DNA from: Streptomyces seoulensis
Lineage (GTDB): Bacteria; Actinomycetota; Actinomycetes; Streptomycetales; Streptomycetaceae
Direction of reading: 5' to 3'
DNA length: 64,000 nt
Assembly (NCBI RefSeq): GCF_004328625.1
Contig: NZ_CP032229.1
Span: 1-64,000, forward strand
Position numbers and translations under genes: made by a program. The notes below the pieces were generated by a model. It searched no databases and was not told where the DNA came from. It saw only the letters and a program-made list of their open reading frames with translations. Positions 31,907-41,820 of the stretch are shown here, one piece after another (position 1 is the first letter of the stretch; every line of letters begins with the position of its first letter).

Positions 31907-34384
31907 TCAGCCGGTGGTGAAGGTGAAGTCGTCCACGTCGAAGAGGGCGCCGGAGCCGCCCTTGAAGACGAGGAAGAGCGTGGTCGTGGCCTTCGGCGCG
32001 CGGGTCAGGTCGGCGCTCACGTCCTGGAAGGTCTCCCAGCCGCCGGTCACCGGCACGGTGGCCTTGCCGAGCAGGGTGCCCTTGGCCGATCCGGCGCGGA
32101 TCTCCAGGGTGCCGCCGGCGCCGCCGGAGGAGACGCGTGCGCTGATCTTCCTGGCGTTGCCCAGCGCGTAGGGGGTGAAGGAGATCCAGTCGCCGGAGTG
32201 GATGTCGCCGACGGAATTGCCGCCGTGGGCGGTGTCCTTGGACTGGAGGGTGACGCCGGAGGAGTCGGTGTAGTGCTCGGCCTGGCGGTGGCGGGGCTGG
32301 GCTACGTTCTGGTCGTGCGAGGTGAGCGCGGCCTGGCCGCCGCCCCCGTTGTCGGTGTACTCGGCGTCGAACACGCCGAAGATGTCCTCGTTCTCGTCGT
32401 GTCCGCCGTCGGCGCTGGTCTGGATGGTGCCGGAGCAGCCCTTGGCGGAGGTCAGCGGGTGTCCGTGGGTGTCGTGGCCGAGGATGAAGTGGACGGTGAC
32501 CTTGGAGCAGTCGATGTTCTGACCGTCCTCGGGGTCGGTGACCCTCACCTTGAACGGCACGGCGTCACCGAAGCTGAACAGCTGACCGTCCTGCGGGAGT
32601 TGGAGGGTGACGGTGGGTGCGGTGTTGCCGACGACGATGCGTACGGCGGCGCTGCCGGTGCGGCCGGTGGGGTCCTTGGCGGTCAGGGTGGCGGTGTAGG
32701 TGCCGTTCTGCCGGTAGGTGTGGGCGGGATTGGCGGCGGTGGAGCTGGTGCCGTCACCGAAGTCCCAGTGGTGGGTCAGGGGGTCGCCGTCCTGGTCGGT
32801 GGTGCCGGCCGAGGAGAAGCGGACCTTCAGCGCGGCCTGCCCGGAGGTCTTGTCGGCGGCGGCGCGGGCGACGGGCGAGTGTCCGTCGGTGGCGTTCTCG
32901 ATGCGGTAGAGGGCGGAGTTGTCGTCGCCGCCGAACCAGGCGGTGCCGTAGTCCAGGACGTACAGGGCGCCGTCGGGGCCGAAGGCCATGTCCATCACCT
33001 GGGTGCCGGTCCAGGGGAAGGGGTTGATCGACTGCACGGCGCCGTCCGCGCCGGTCTCGATGCGCTTGATCCAGCGGCGGCCGAACTCACCGGCGAAGAA
33101 GTCGCCGTCGTACGCCTCGGGGAACTTCACGGGCGAGTCGAGGGCGGGGTCGTAGTGGTAGACGGGGCCGCCCATCGGGGACTCGGAGCCGTCGCCGAAC
33201 TCCGGTACGGACGCGCCGTCGTAGGGAATCCAGGCGGCCTGGGCCGGGGGGAGGTCGGTGAGGCCGGTGTTGTGCGGGGAGTTGTTCTTGGGAGCGGCGC
33301 AGTCGAAGGCCGCGCCGGAGGTCCTGGTGGCGAAGTCGTAGTCGACGAAGGCGTCGTTCTTGCCGGTGCAGTAGGGCCAGCCGAAGTTGCCGGGGCCGGT
33401 GACGCGGGCGAACTCGACCTGGCCGCCGGGGCCTCGGGCGGGGTCGGCGGCGCCGGCGTCGGGGCCGTAGTCGCCGACGTAGAGGACGCCGCTCTCCTTG
33501 TCGACGCTGAAGCGGAACGGGTTGCGGAAGCCCATGGCGTAGATCTCGGGGCGGGTCTTGGCGGTGCCGGGGGCGAAGAGGTTGCCGTCGGGGACGGTGT
33601 AGGAGCCGTCGGCACCGACCTTGATGCGCAGGATCTTGCCGCGCAGGTCGTTGGTGTTGCCGGCGCTGCGCTGGGCGTCGAACGCCGGGTTGCGGTCGGT
33701 GCGTTCGTCGATGGGGGTGAAGCCGTCGGACTGGAAGGGGTTGGAGTCGTCGCCGGTCGACAGGTAGAGGTTGCCGTCCTTGTCGAAGTCGATGTCGCCG
33801 CCGACGTGGCAGCAGATGCCGCGCGAGGTCGGCACCTCCAGGACCTTCTTCTCGCTGGCGGTGTCCAGGGTGCCGTCGGTCTTCAGGACGAAACGGGAGA
33901 GGCGGTTGACGCCTTTGAAGGGGGCGAAGTCGGCTGCGGTGCCGGTCTCGGGGGCGTCGCCGGACGGGGTGTCCATGGGGGGCGCGTAGTAGAGGTAGAC
34001 GAACCGGTTGTCGGTGAAGTCCGGGTCCACGCCGACGCCTTGGAGCCCTTCCTCGTCGTGGGAGTACACGGCGAGCTTGCCCGCGGTGCGGGTGGTGCCG
34101 GCCGCGTCGGTGAGGCGGAGTTCGCCGTCCCGGGAGGTGTGCAGGACGGAGCGGTCGGGCAGGACGGCGAGGCTCATGGGCTCGCCGACCTCCGCCTCGC
34201 CGCGGGCGAGGGTGACCTGCTGGAAGTCCTCGGCGGCGGCACCGCCACGGTCGGCGGCGGCAGCGCCGGGGGCGGTGAGGGCGGGGGTTGCGCCGATGAG
34301 GAGCGCACCGCAGGCGAGGGCCAGGGCGGTGCGCAGGCGTGGCCGGCGGTCTGGCGTACCGGTGGGGCGGTCGTTCCCGTGCAC
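31907..34384 (-). CDS. Secreted PQQ-type sugar dehydrogenase with PKD and CBM6 modules
   Basis: Translation starts at a GTG with GGAGG five bases upstream. The 825-residue protein has a signal peptide (residues 18-45), a six-bladed glucose/sorbosone dehydrogenase propeller (about 60-480; GLQGVGVDPDFTDNRFVYLY, CCHVGGDIDFDKDGNLYLST, MGFRNPFRFSVD), a PKD domain (about 490-580; HHWDFGDGTSSTAANPAHTY), a cysteine-bearing linker and a CBM6-like C-terminus (about 700-823; GDWISFTPYALG). It would oxidise aldose or glycoside sugars in the cell wall using PQQ; the carbohydrate module should hold it on polysaccharide. Confidence 0.87.
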   Translation of the reverse strand: MHGNDRPTGTPDRRPRLRTALALACGALLIGATPALTAPGAAAADRGGAAAEDFQQVTLARGEAEVGEPMSLAVLPDRSVLHTSRDGELRLTDAAGTTRTAGKLAVYSHDEEGLQGVGVDPDFTDNRFVYLYYAPPMDTPSGDAPETGTAADFAPFKGVNRLSRFVLKTDGTLDTASEKKVLEVPTSRGICCHVGGDIDFDKDGNLYLSTGDDSNPFQSDGFTPIDERTDRNPAFDAQRSAGNTNDLRGKILRIKVGADGSYTVPDGNLFAPGTAKTRPEIYAMGFRNPFRFSVDKESGVLYVGDYGPDAGAADPARGPGGQVEFARVTGPGNFGWPYCTGKNDAFVDYDFATRTSGAAFDCAAPKNNSPHNTGLTDLPPAQAAWIPYDGASVPEFGDGSESPMGGPVYHYDPALDSPVKFPEAYDGDFFAGEFGRRWIKRIETGADGAVQSINPFPWTGTQVMDMAFGPDGALYVLDYGTAWFGGDDNSALYRIENATDGHSPVARAAADKTSGQAALKVRFSSAGTTDQDGDPLTHHWDFGDGTSSTAANPAHTYRQNGTYTATLTAKDPTGRTGSAAVRIVVGNTAPTVTLQLPQDGQLFSFGDAVPFKVRVTDPEDGQNIDCSKVTVHFILGHDTHGHPLTSAKGCSGTIQTSADGGHDENEDIFGVFDAEYTDNGGGGQAALTSHDQNVAQPRHRQAEHYTDSSGVTLQSKDTAHGGNSVGDIHSGDWISFTPYALGNARKISARVSSGGAGGTLEIRAGSAKGTLLGKATVPVTGGWETFQDVSADLTRAPKATTTLFLVFKGGSGALFDVDDFTFTTG

Positions 34385-34484
34385 GGATGCCTCCAGAAGA
34401 AGCGGGTTGTACGGGCGGGTGGGGGTGCGCCGGGATGCGCCGTCATCCCGGCGGGGAGAGTGCGTCGCGGGGCCGGTGGGGGTG

Positions 34485-35483
34485 TCAGTGGCCGAACGCC
34501 GCGTCGAACGAGGCCGACGGCGGGTCGAAGTCGTACGCCTTGAGCCGGGCCAGGGCTTCGGGGGCGCCCTGGAGCCGGTCCATGCCGGCGTCCTCCCACT
34601 CGACGGAGACCGGGCCCCGGTAGCCGATGGAGGCCAGCATCCGGAACACGTCCTCCCAGGGGACGTCACCGTGCCCGGCCGAGACGAAGTCCCAGCCCCG
34701 GCGCGGGTCGCCCCAGGGCAGGTGGGAGCCGAGGCGGCCGTTGCGGCCGTCCAGGCGTTTGCGGGCCTCCTTGCAGTCCACGTGGTAGATCCGGTCCCGG
34801 AAGTCCCACAGGAAGCCGACCGGGTCCAGGTCCTGCCACACGAAGTGGGAGGGGTCGAAGTTGAGGCCGAAGGCGGGCCGGTGTCCGACCGCCTCCAGGG
34901 CCCGCTGGGTCGTCCAGTAGTCGTAGGCGATCTCGCTGGGGTGGACCTCGTGCGCGAAGCGCACACCCTCGGCGTCGAAGACGTCCAGGATCGGGTTCCA
35001 GCGCTCGGCGAAGTCCTCGTAACCCCGCTCGATCATCGTCTCGGGGGCGGGCGGGAACATGGCGACGAGGTGCCAGATGGCGGAGCCGGTGAAGCCGACG
35101 ACCGTGTCCACGCCGAAGGCGGCGGCCGCGCGGGCGGTGTCCGCGATCTCGGCCGCCGCCCGGCGCCGTACGCCCTCGGCGTCTCCGTCGCCCCAGATGC
35201 GGGCGGGCAGGATCGCCTGGTGGCGTTCGTCGACGATGGCGTCGCAGACGGCCTGGCCGACCAGATGGTTGGAGATCGCCCAGCACTTCAGCCCGTACTT
35301 GTCGAGGAGTTGATGGCGCGAGGCGACATACGCCGGGTCAGCGAGCGCCTTGTCGACCTCGAAGTGGTCCCCCCAGCAGGCGAGTTCGAGTCCGTCGTAG
35401 CCGAAGTCGCGGGCGAGGCGGCAGACCTCCTCCAGTGGCAGGTCGGCCCACTGGCCGGTGAACAGGGTGAATGTACGCGGCAT
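34485..35483 (-). CDS. Cytosolic sugar phosphate isomerase/epimerase-like TIM-barrel protein
   Basis: The 332-residue protein begins [20 protein letters not shown] and [17 protein letters not shown] and has the metal-binding Glu, Asp, His and Glu of the xylose-isomerase-like fold in [33 protein letters not shown] and [10 protein letters not shown]. There is no signal. Start chosen at 35483 with GAGGAGG. It starts 20 bases after the Gfo/Idh/MocA gene in the same direction. Such pairs act in keto-sugar or inositol catabolism, the dehydrogenase making a 3-keto-sugar and the TIM barrel isomerising or cleaving it. Confidence 0.88.
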   Translation of the reverse strand: MPRTFTLFTGQWADLPLEEVCRLARDFGYDGLELACWGDHFEVDKALADPAYVASRHQLLDKYGLKCWAISNHLVGQAVCDAIVDERHQAILPARIWGDGDAEGVRRRAAAEIADTARAAAAFGVDTVVGFTGSAIWHLVAMFPPAPETMIERGYEDFAERWNPILDVFDAEGVRFAHEVHPSEIAYDYWTTQRALEAVGHRPAFGLNFDPSHFVWQDLDPVGFLWDFRDRIYHVDCKEARKRLDGRNGRLGSHLPWGDPRRGWDFVSAGHGDVPWEDVFRMLASIGYRGPVSVEWEDAGMDRLQGAPEALARLKAYDFDPPSASFDAAFGH

Positions 35484-35503
35484 CGGCCGGCCCTCCTCGG
35501 ACG

Positions 35504-36697
35504 TCAGAACACGATCGGGGTGTACACGGAGTTCTTCGCGGCGCTCTCCTCCACGGCGGCCAGCACCCGCTGGACCTCCAGGCCGTCGGCGAACGACGGG
35601 ACGGGCCTGCGCCCCTCCGCGATGGCGTGCACGAGGTCGCGGGCCTGGTGGACGAAGGTGTGCTCGTAGCCGAGGCCGTGGCCCGGCGGCCACCATGCGT
35701 CCAGATAGGGGTGGTCGGGCTCGGTCACCAGGATGCGGCGGAACCCCGCGTGCGCGCCCGGCTCGGTGCCGTCGTGGAAGAACAGCTCGTTCAGCCGCTC
35801 CAAGTCAAAGGCGAGGGAGCCCCGTTCGCCGTTCAGCTCGATCCGCAGGGCGTTCTTGCGGCCGGTGGCGTACCGCGTCGCCTCGAAGGAGGCCAGCGCG
35901 CCGGAGGCGAACCGGCCGGTGAACACGGCGGCGTCGTCCACCGTGACCGGTCCCGACCCGCCCTCCGGCAACGGCCGCCTGCGTACGAACGTCTCGGTGA
36001 GCGCGGACACCCCGGCGAGCCTCTCCCCCGCCAAGTACTGGGCGACGTCAATGACATGGGCCCCCAGGTCCCCGAGCGCGCCGGAGCCCGCCGCCTCCTT
36101 GCGCAGCCGCCAGGTCATCGGGAAGTCGGGGTCCACCAGCCAGTCCTGGAGGTAGCTGACCCGGACATGGCGGAGGGTGCCGAGCCGCCCCTCGGTGATC
36201 ATCCGGCGGGCGAGGGCGATGGCGGGCACCCGGCGGTAGTTGAAGCCGACCATCGCCAACTGGCCACGTGCGCAGCCCGCTTCGGCCGCCTCCGCCATGG
36301 CCTCCGCCTCCTCGACGGTGTTGGCCAGCGGCTTCTCGCACAGCACGTGCTTGCCGGCCGCGAGCGCGGCGAGGGCGATCTCGGCGTGGCTGTCGCCGGG
36401 GGTGCAGATGTCGACGAGGTCGACGTCGTCGCGGGCGATCAGCGCACGCCAGTCCGTCTCGGTCGCCGCCCACCCGTGGCGTTCGGCGGCGGCACGGACG
36501 GCGTCGGCGTCCCGGCCGCACAGCACGGACAGGACCGGCTCGCGGGGCAGGTCGAAGACGCGGCCGGCCGTGCGCCAGCCCTGGGAGTGGGCGGCGCCCA
36601 TGAAGGCGTAGCCGACCATCCCGACGCGCAGCGGCGGCTTGCCCTGAGGAGCGGCGGCCCGGGTCACGTCCCCTGCTGAACTCTGCGGCTCTGCCAT
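35504..36697 (-). CDS. Gfo/Idh/MocA-family NAD(P)-dependent sugar dehydrogenase
   Basis: The 397-residue protein has an N-terminal Rossmann domain ([19 protein letters not shown] at about 23-41), the CEKPLA motif with its catalytic Lys (about 119), and a C-terminal alpha/beta domain with [16 protein letters not shown] containing the conserved Asp and His. It oxidises a sugar or cyclitol hydroxyl with NAD(P). It is the first enzyme gene behind the ABC importer genes and precedes the TIM-barrel gene, so I infer that it acts on the imported sugar. Confidence 0.9.
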   Translation of the reverse strand: MAEPQSSAGDVTRAAAPQGKPPLRVGMVGYAFMGAAHSQGWRTAGRVFDLPREPVLSVLCGRDADAVRAAAERHGWAATETDWRALIARDDVDLVDICTPGDSHAEIALAALAAGKHVLCEKPLANTVEEAEAMAEAAEAGCARGQLAMVGFNYRRVPAIALARRMITEGRLGTLRHVRVSYLQDWLVDPDFPMTWRLRKEAAGSGALGDLGAHVIDVAQYLAGERLAGVSALTETFVRRRPLPEGGSGPVTVDDAAVFTGRFASGALASFEATRYATGRKNALRIELNGERGSLAFDLERLNELFFHDGTEPGAHAGFRRILVTEPDHPYLDAWWPPGHGLGYEHTFVHQARDLVHAIAEGRRPVPSFADGLEVQRVLAAVEESAAKNSVYTPIVF

Positions 36698-36755
36698 GCG
36701 GTGGGTCCTCTCCTCGTCCTCGTACGGGGTGCCGTGCGGGTGGGGCGGGGGCCGG

Positions 36756-37808
36756 TCACCGGAAGCCGGTGGGCATGTACCGTTCGACGTTGTCCTTGTC
36801 GACGACGGCGGAGTAGAGCGTGACGGAGGCCGGGATCTCGTACTCGGCCATGCCGCCGACGCCCTTGCCCCGGCCGAGGGCGCGGGCGAGGTCGATGGCG
36901 GAGGCGGACATGGTGGGCGGGTAGAGGACGGTCGCCTTCAGTACGCCGTCGTCCCGCTCGATGGCCTGGAACGCGGAGAGCGCGCCGGCGCCGCCGACCA
37001 TGAGGAAGCCGTCCCGGCCCGCCTGTTCCACGGCGCGCAGCGCGCCCACGCCCTGGTCGTCGTCGTGGTTCCACAGGGCGTCGAACTTGCGCTGAGCCTG
37101 CAGGAGTTGGGCCATCTTGGCCTGGCCGGACTCCACGGTGAAGTCGGCCGCCTGGCGGGCCACCTTGCGGATGTTGGGGTAGTTCTTCAGCGCGTCGTCG
37201 AAGCCCTTGGTGCGCTGTTTGGTCAGCTCCAGGTTGTCCAGTCCGGCCAGCTCCACGACCCGGGCGTCCGGGGTGTCCTTGAGCTTCTCGCCTATGTAGT
37301 GCCCGGCGTTGAGGCCCATGCCGTAGTTGTCGCCGCCGATCCAGCAGCGGTACGCCTGCGGGGTGTTGAAGACCCGGTCGAGGTTGACGACCGGGATGCC
37401 GGCGCGCATGGCCTTCAGGCCGACCTGGGTGAGGGCCTTGCCGTCGGCGGGCAGCACGACGAGGACGTCGACCTTCTTGTTGATGAGGGTCTCGATCTGC
37501 CCGATCTGAGCGGCGGTGTCGTTGGAGCCCTCGGTGATCTCCAGGGTGACGTCGGAGTAGGTGCGGGCGCGCCGCTTGGCGTTGTCGTTGATGGCGTTGA
37601 GCCAGCCGTGGTCGGCCTGGGGGCCCGCGAACCCGATGGTGACGTGCTTGCCGGGCTCGTCGGCGGCGGGCCGGTCCTCGGCGGCGGTCTTCTCGTCCTT
37701 CGGCTCGTTGCTCGTGCACCCGGCGAGGAAGGCCCCGGCGCCGACGGCGGCGGTGCCGAAGAGGAGCCCTCTGCGGCTGGTCAGGGGTGTCGGTGCGGTC
37801 GGTCGCAT
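36756..37808 (-). CDS. Ribose-type ABC transporter substrate-binding lipoprotein
   Basis: The 350-residue protein has twin Arg (12-13) followed by a hydrophobic stretch and lipobox LAGC (Cys31), so it is a Tat-type lipoprotein. The mature part is a peripheral binding protein of the Peripla_BP_4 group (TIGFAGPQADHGWLNAINDN, VLPADGKALTQVGLKAM, ALWNHDDDQGVGALRAVEQA). These bind ribose, inositol or related sugars. It follows the permease gene by 17 bases and completes the ATPase-permease-binding protein set. Confidence 0.9.
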   Translation of the reverse strand: MRPTAPTPLTSRRGLLFGTAAVGAGAFLAGCTSNEPKDEKTAAEDRPAADEPGKHVTIGFAGPQADHGWLNAINDNAKRRARTYSDVTLEITEGSNDTAAQIGQIETLINKKVDVLVVLPADGKALTQVGLKAMRAGIPVVNLDRVFNTPQAYRCWIGGDNYGMGLNAGHYIGEKLKDTPDARVVELAGLDNLELTKQRTKGFDDALKNYPNIRKVARQAADFTVESGQAKMAQLLQAQRKFDALWNHDDDQGVGALRAVEQAGRDGFLMVGGAGALSAFQAIERDDGVLKATVLYPPTMSASAIDLARALGRGKGVGGMAEYEIPASVTLYSAVVDKDNVERYMPTGFR

Positions 37809-37825
37809 GGCGGTGAACCCTTTCC

Positions 37826-38845
37826 TCAGGTCGTGCTCGCGGTACGGCGCTGGACCAGCACGGCGGCGACGATGATCGCGCCCTTGGCGATCTGCTGGAC
37901 GTCGCTCTGCAGGTTGTTCAGGGCGAAGATGTCGGTGATCGTGGTGAAGATCAGCACGCCCAGCACGGAGCCGGTGATGGTGCCCCGGCCGCCGCTGAGC
38001 AGGGTGCCGCCGATGATGGCGGCCGCGATCGCGTCGAGTTCGTAGAGGTTGCCGTTGGTGTTCTGGCCCGAGCCGGCCAGGATGATCAGCAGGAAGGCCG
38101 CGATGCCGCAGCACAGTCCGGAGAGCAGGTAGAGGTAGAGGCGCTGGCGGCGGACGTCGATGCCGGCCAGGCGGGCCGCCTCCGCGTTGCCGCCGACCGC
38201 GACCGTGCGGCGGCCGAAGGTGGTGCGGTTCAGCACGAGCCAGCCGATGACGCTGACCACGGCGAAGACCAGGACCAGCGGCGGGATGCCGAGCACGTAG
38301 GCGTCGCGCTCGCCGAGGCTGAGCACGGAGTCGACGGTGACGATCTGGGTGCGTCCGTCGGTGATCTGGAGGGCGAGTCCCCGCGCCGAGGCGAGCATGG
38401 CGAGGGTGGCGATGAACGGGACCATGCGGCCGTAGGCGACGAGCAGGCCGTTGACCAGGCCGCAGCCCACGCCGACGGCGAGCGCCGTGAAGAGGATGCC
38501 CGCGAACCCGTACTCCTGGGTCGCCACCGTGGTCGCCCACACCGAGGCCAGGGCGACGATCGCGCCGACGGAGAGGTCGATGCCGCCGGAGGTGATGACG
38601 AAGGTCATGCCGACGGTGACCACACCGATCACGGACGCCTGGGTGAGGACGAGTTGAAGGTTGCGGGTGTCGAGGAACTCGTCCGGCTTGGTCACCCCGC
38701 CGATCACGATCAGGACGGCGAGGACGCCGAGCAGGGAGAGGGTGCGGACGTCGGCGCGGGCCGCGAGCGTGCGCCAGGCGGGGGGCGGCGCGGTCGCGGG
38801 CGCCTTGCCGCTGTCGTACCGGGGCGGGGAGACGGGCTGCGTCAT
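37826..38845 (-). CDS. Ribose-type ABC transporter permease
   Basis: The 339-residue membrane protein has about ten hydrophobic segments and the family signatures TSGGIDLSVGAIVAL (around 105), NRTTFGRRTVAVGGNAEAAR and LSGGRGTITGSVLGVL. It forms the channel of a RbsC-like importer. The start overlaps the ATPase stop (ATGA), which couples their synthesis. Confidence 0.92.
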   Translation of the reverse strand: MTQPVSPPRYDSGKAPATAPPPAWRTLAARADVRTLSLLGVLAVLIVIGGVTKPDEFLDTRNLQLVLTQASVIGVVTVGMTFVITSGGIDLSVGAIVALASVWATTVATQEYGFAGILFTALAVGVGCGLVNGLLVAYGRMVPFIATLAMLASARGLALQITDGRTQIVTVDSVLSLGERDAYVLGIPPLVLVFAVVSVIGWLVLNRTTFGRRTVAVGGNAEAARLAGIDVRRQRLYLYLLSGLCCGIAAFLLIILAGSGQNTNGNLYELDAIAAAIIGGTLLSGGRGTITGSVLGVLIFTTITDIFALNNLQSDVQQIAKGAIIVAAVLVQRRTASTT

Positions 38846-40359
38846 GACGCCGGGCTTCCTTCCATGACGAGGTCGAGTACGCGGTGCTCGTCGAGTTCGC
38901 GGGCGGGTGCCTCGTGGACGACGCGGCCCTCCCGGAGCACCAGGACACGGTCGGCGAGCCCGAGGACCTCGGGCACCTCGCTGGAGACCAGCAGTACGGC
39001 GAGGCCCTCGTCGGCGAGCCGGCGGACCACGGCGTACAGCTCGGCGCGGGCGCCGACGTCGACGCCCCGGGTGGGCTCGTCGAGCAGCAGCACCCGGCAG
39101 CCGCGCAGCAGCCAGCGGGCGAGAACGGCCTTCTGCTGGTTGCCGCCGGAGAGGGTGCGCACGGGGACGGCCGGGTTGTCCGGGCGCAGGGACAGCTCGC
39201 GGGTCGCGGCGCGCGCGGCGCCCAGCTCGGCGCGCCGGTCGATCCAGCCGGCGCGCGCGAACCGGGAGAGGGTGGACACCGAGACGTTGCGGGTGACGGA
39301 CTCCAGCATGAGCAGGGCCTGCGCCTTGCGCTCCTCGGGGGCCAGCCCGATCCCGGCGCGTACGGCCGCGCGTACGCTGCCGGTCCGGATCGGTCGGCCG
39401 CCGACCAGGACGTGACCGGCGTCGGGCTTGCGGGCGCCGTAGACGCTCTCCAGGATCTCGGAGCGGCCGGAGCCGACGAGCCCGGCGATGCCGACGATCT
39501 CGCCGGGCCGCACCATGAGGTCGAGCGGGTCGAACTCGCCGCTCCGGGTGAGGCCCCGGACCTCCAACGCCGTTTCGCCGGTGGGGGGTTCGGCCGGGCG
39601 TGGGGGGAAGACGTACTCGACGTCGCGGCCCGTCATCAGAGTGACGACCTCGCGGGTCGGGGTGGTCTTCGCGGGCAGTCCCCGGGCGACGGCCCGGCCG
39701 TCCTTCAGTACGGTCACGCGGTCGCCGATGCGGCGGATCTCGTCGAGGCGGTGCGAGATGTAGACGACGGCGACGCCTTCGGCGGTGAGTCCGGTGACCA
39801 CGCGGAAGAGGTTGTCGACCTCGTCGGGGTCGAGCGCGGCGGACGGTTCGTCCATCACGATGAGCCGTACGTCGTGGGACAACGCCCTTGCCATGGACAC
39901 GATCTGCTGCTGCGCGGCCGGCAACTCCCCCACCAGGCGACCGGGTTCGATCTCGGAGTGCCCGAGCCGGCCCAGCAGCGCGGCCGTCGAGGTGCGCGCG
40001 GTGCGGCGGCGTACGACGAAGCCGGCCCGGGTGGGTTCGTGGCCCAGGTGGATGTTCTCGGCGACCGACAGGTGCTCCACGAGGTCGAGTTCCTGGTAGA
40101 TGGTGGCGATGCCGAGGCGCATCGCGGCCATGGGCGAGCGGAGGGTGACGGGGTCGCCGCGCCAGTGGATGGTGCCGGTGTCGGGCTGGTGGGCGCCCGC
40201 GAGGACCTTGATCAGAGTGGACTTGCCCGCGCCGTTCTGGCCGAGCAGGCAGTGCACCTCGCCCTCCTGGACGTCGAGGTCGACAGCGTCGAGTGCGCGG
40301 ACGCCGGGGAACGCCTTGGTGATGCCGGTCATGCTGAGCAGGGGTGGTTCTGATGCCAT
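38842..40359 (-). CDS. Ribose-type ABC transporter ATPase (two fused ATP-binding domains)
   Basis: The 505-residue protein has two ABC domains, as in RbsA/MglA. The first has Walker A GQNGAGKSTLIK and Walker B LIVMDEPSAALDPDE with signature VGELPAAQQQ; the second has a degenerate Walker A GLVGSGRSEILE and signature LSGGNQQKAVLARWL. It powers sugar import through the neighbouring permease. It is the first gene of the transporter set and lies downstream of the ROK regulator gene in the same direction. Confidence 0.93.
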   Translation of the reverse strand: MASEPPLLSMTGITKAFPGVRALDAVDLDVQEGEVHCLLGQNGAGKSTLIKVLAGAHQPDTGTIHWRGDPVTLRSPMAAMRLGIATIYQELDLVEHLSVAENIHLGHEPTRAGFVVRRRTARTSTAALLGRLGHSEIEPGRLVGELPAAQQQIVSMARALSHDVRLIVMDEPSAALDPDEVDNLFRVVTGLTAEGVAVVYISHRLDEIRRIGDRVTVLKDGRAVARGLPAKTTPTREVVTLMTGRDVEYVFPPRPAEPPTGETALEVRGLTRSGEFDPLDLMVRPGEIVGIAGLVGSGRSEILESVYGARKPDAGHVLVGGRPIRTGSVRAAVRAGIGLAPEERKAQALLMLESVTRNVSVSTLSRFARAGWIDRRAELGAARAATRELSLRPDNPAVPVRTLSGGNQQKAVLARWLLRGCRVLLLDEPTRGVDVGARAELYAVVRRLADEGLAVLLVSSEVPEVLGLADRVLVLREGRVVHEAPARELDEHRVLDLVMEGSPAS

Positions 40360-40492
40360 GTGGAGTCCCCTCGGCGGGCGTGCGGGCCTGTTTCAGGGCG
40401 GTGCGCCGATGGATGGGCGGACCGGGGCAGAACGGTGCGGTGCGGTGGCGCTGTTTCCTGCGGGCCGTCCGGCGGGGTGCCGGACGGCGTGG

Positions 40493-41683
40493 TCACGCGG
40501 GGGAGAACAGGTGGTCGCTGATGAGGCGGGCGCCGCCGATGATTCCGGCGTTCTGGCCCAGCTCACCGAGGACGATGGGCAGGTTGCCGGTCGCCAGCGG
40601 CAGCGACTGGCGGTAGACCTGGGTGCGGATCGCGGCGAGCAGGGTGTGGCCGAGGCCGGTCACTCCGCCGCCGATCACCACGAGCGAGGGGTTGAAGAAG
40701 CTGACCAGGCCCGCGATGACCTGGCCGGTGCGGGTCCCGCCCTCCCGGATGAGGTCGAGCGAGACGGTGTCGCCGGCGGCGGCCGCGGCCGCGATGTCGA
40801 CGGCGCTCAGGGTGCCCTGCGTCTCCAGTCGGGAGGCGAGTTCGGCGGAGAGGCCCTGGCCGGCCGCCTCCAGCGCGTCGCGGGCGAGTGCCGCGCCGCT
40901 GAAGTGGGCCTCCAGGCAGCCCCGGTTGCCGCAGGCGCAGGCGCGGCCGTCGGGTACGGCCTGGATGTGGCCGATGTCGCCCGCGCTGCCCGTGGCCCCC
41001 CGGTACACCTCGCCGCCGACGACGATGCCGCAGCCGATGCCGGTACCGATCTTGACGCAGAGGAAGTCGGCCGCCGTGCGGGCCACGCCCGCGTGCTGCT
41101 CCCCCATGGCCATCAGGTTCACGTCGTTGTCGACCATGACGGGGCAGCCGAGTTCCTGGCTGAGCGCCTCCCGCACGGGGAAGCCGTCCCAGCCCGGCAT
41201 GATCGGCGGGGCGACCGGCACCCCCTCCGGGAAGCGGACGGGGCCCGGTACACCGATGCCGGCGCCGTCGAACCCCTCCACGAGCCCAAAGGAGCGGAGC
41301 TTGGCCGCCATGGCGAGGACGTGCTCGAAGACCGCGACCGGGCCCTCGCGTACGTCCATGGGCTGGTTGAGGTGGCCCAGCACTTCGAGCTCGGCGTTGG
41401 TGACGGCCACGTCGACCGAGGTCGCGCCGATGTCGATGCCGAGGAAGCGCAGGTTCGGGGAGAGCCGCAGATTGTGGGAGCGGCGCCCGCCGCGCGAGGC
41501 GGCGAGCCCGTCGGCCACGATGAGCCCGGTCTGCAGGAGCCGGTCCACCTCCACGGCCAGCTTGGACCGGGACAGTTCGATCTGATCGCCCAGCTGCGCG
41601 CGGGAGTTGGGGCCCTCGTCGCGCAGCATCCGGAGCAGCCGGGCCTGGTGGGCGTTGGCGGGGCGTGCCGTCATGCGTCTCAC
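40493..41683 (-). CDS. ROK-family transcriptional regulator
   Basis: The 396-residue protein has an N-terminal MarR-like winged helix (about 12-65; SRAQLGDQIELSRSKLAVEV) and a ROK kinase-like domain with FLGIDIGATSVDVAV, the zinc motif CACGNRGCLEAH and an ATP-site-like VVIGGGVTG. I chose the GTG at 41683, six bases after GGAGG; MTARPAN three codons later is the alternative. ROK repressors sense a sugar or sugar phosphate. Position just before the importer genes indicates that it controls them. Confidence 0.88.
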   Translation of the reverse strand: MRRMTARPANAHQARLLRMLRDEGPNSRAQLGDQIELSRSKLAVEVDRLLQTGLIVADGLAASRGGRRSHNLRLSPNLRFLGIDIGATSVDVAVTNAELEVLGHLNQPMDVREGPVAVFEHVLAMAAKLRSFGLVEGFDGAGIGVPGPVRFPEGVPVAPPIMPGWDGFPVREALSQELGCPVMVDNDVNLMAMGEQHAGVARTAADFLCVKIGTGIGCGIVVGGEVYRGATGSAGDIGHIQAVPDGRACACGNRGCLEAHFSGAALARDALEAAGQGLSAELASRLETQGTLSAVDIAAAAAAGDTVSLDLIREGGTRTGQVIAGLVSFFNPSLVVIGGGVTGLGHTLLAAIRTQVYRQSLPLATGNLPIVLGELGQNAGIIGGARLISDHLFSPA

Positions 41684-41820
41684 GAGTCCCTCCCCGCCTC
41701 GGTACCGGCCGTCCGTCGCGTTCTTTCGGGGGGAACGTAGCAGCGGCTGCCGGGGCTGGGAAGAAGTAGCGCGGGAATTCGTGCTCACTTTCTCCACTCA
41801 CAGGACAAAGGTCGGGGGCG

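Noticed and set aside
30026-34543. Plus-strand open frame of 1505 codons
   Set aside because: It lies opposite three well-supported minus-strand genes and reads as Val/Gly/Ala repeats, the usual shadow of GC-rich coding DNA.
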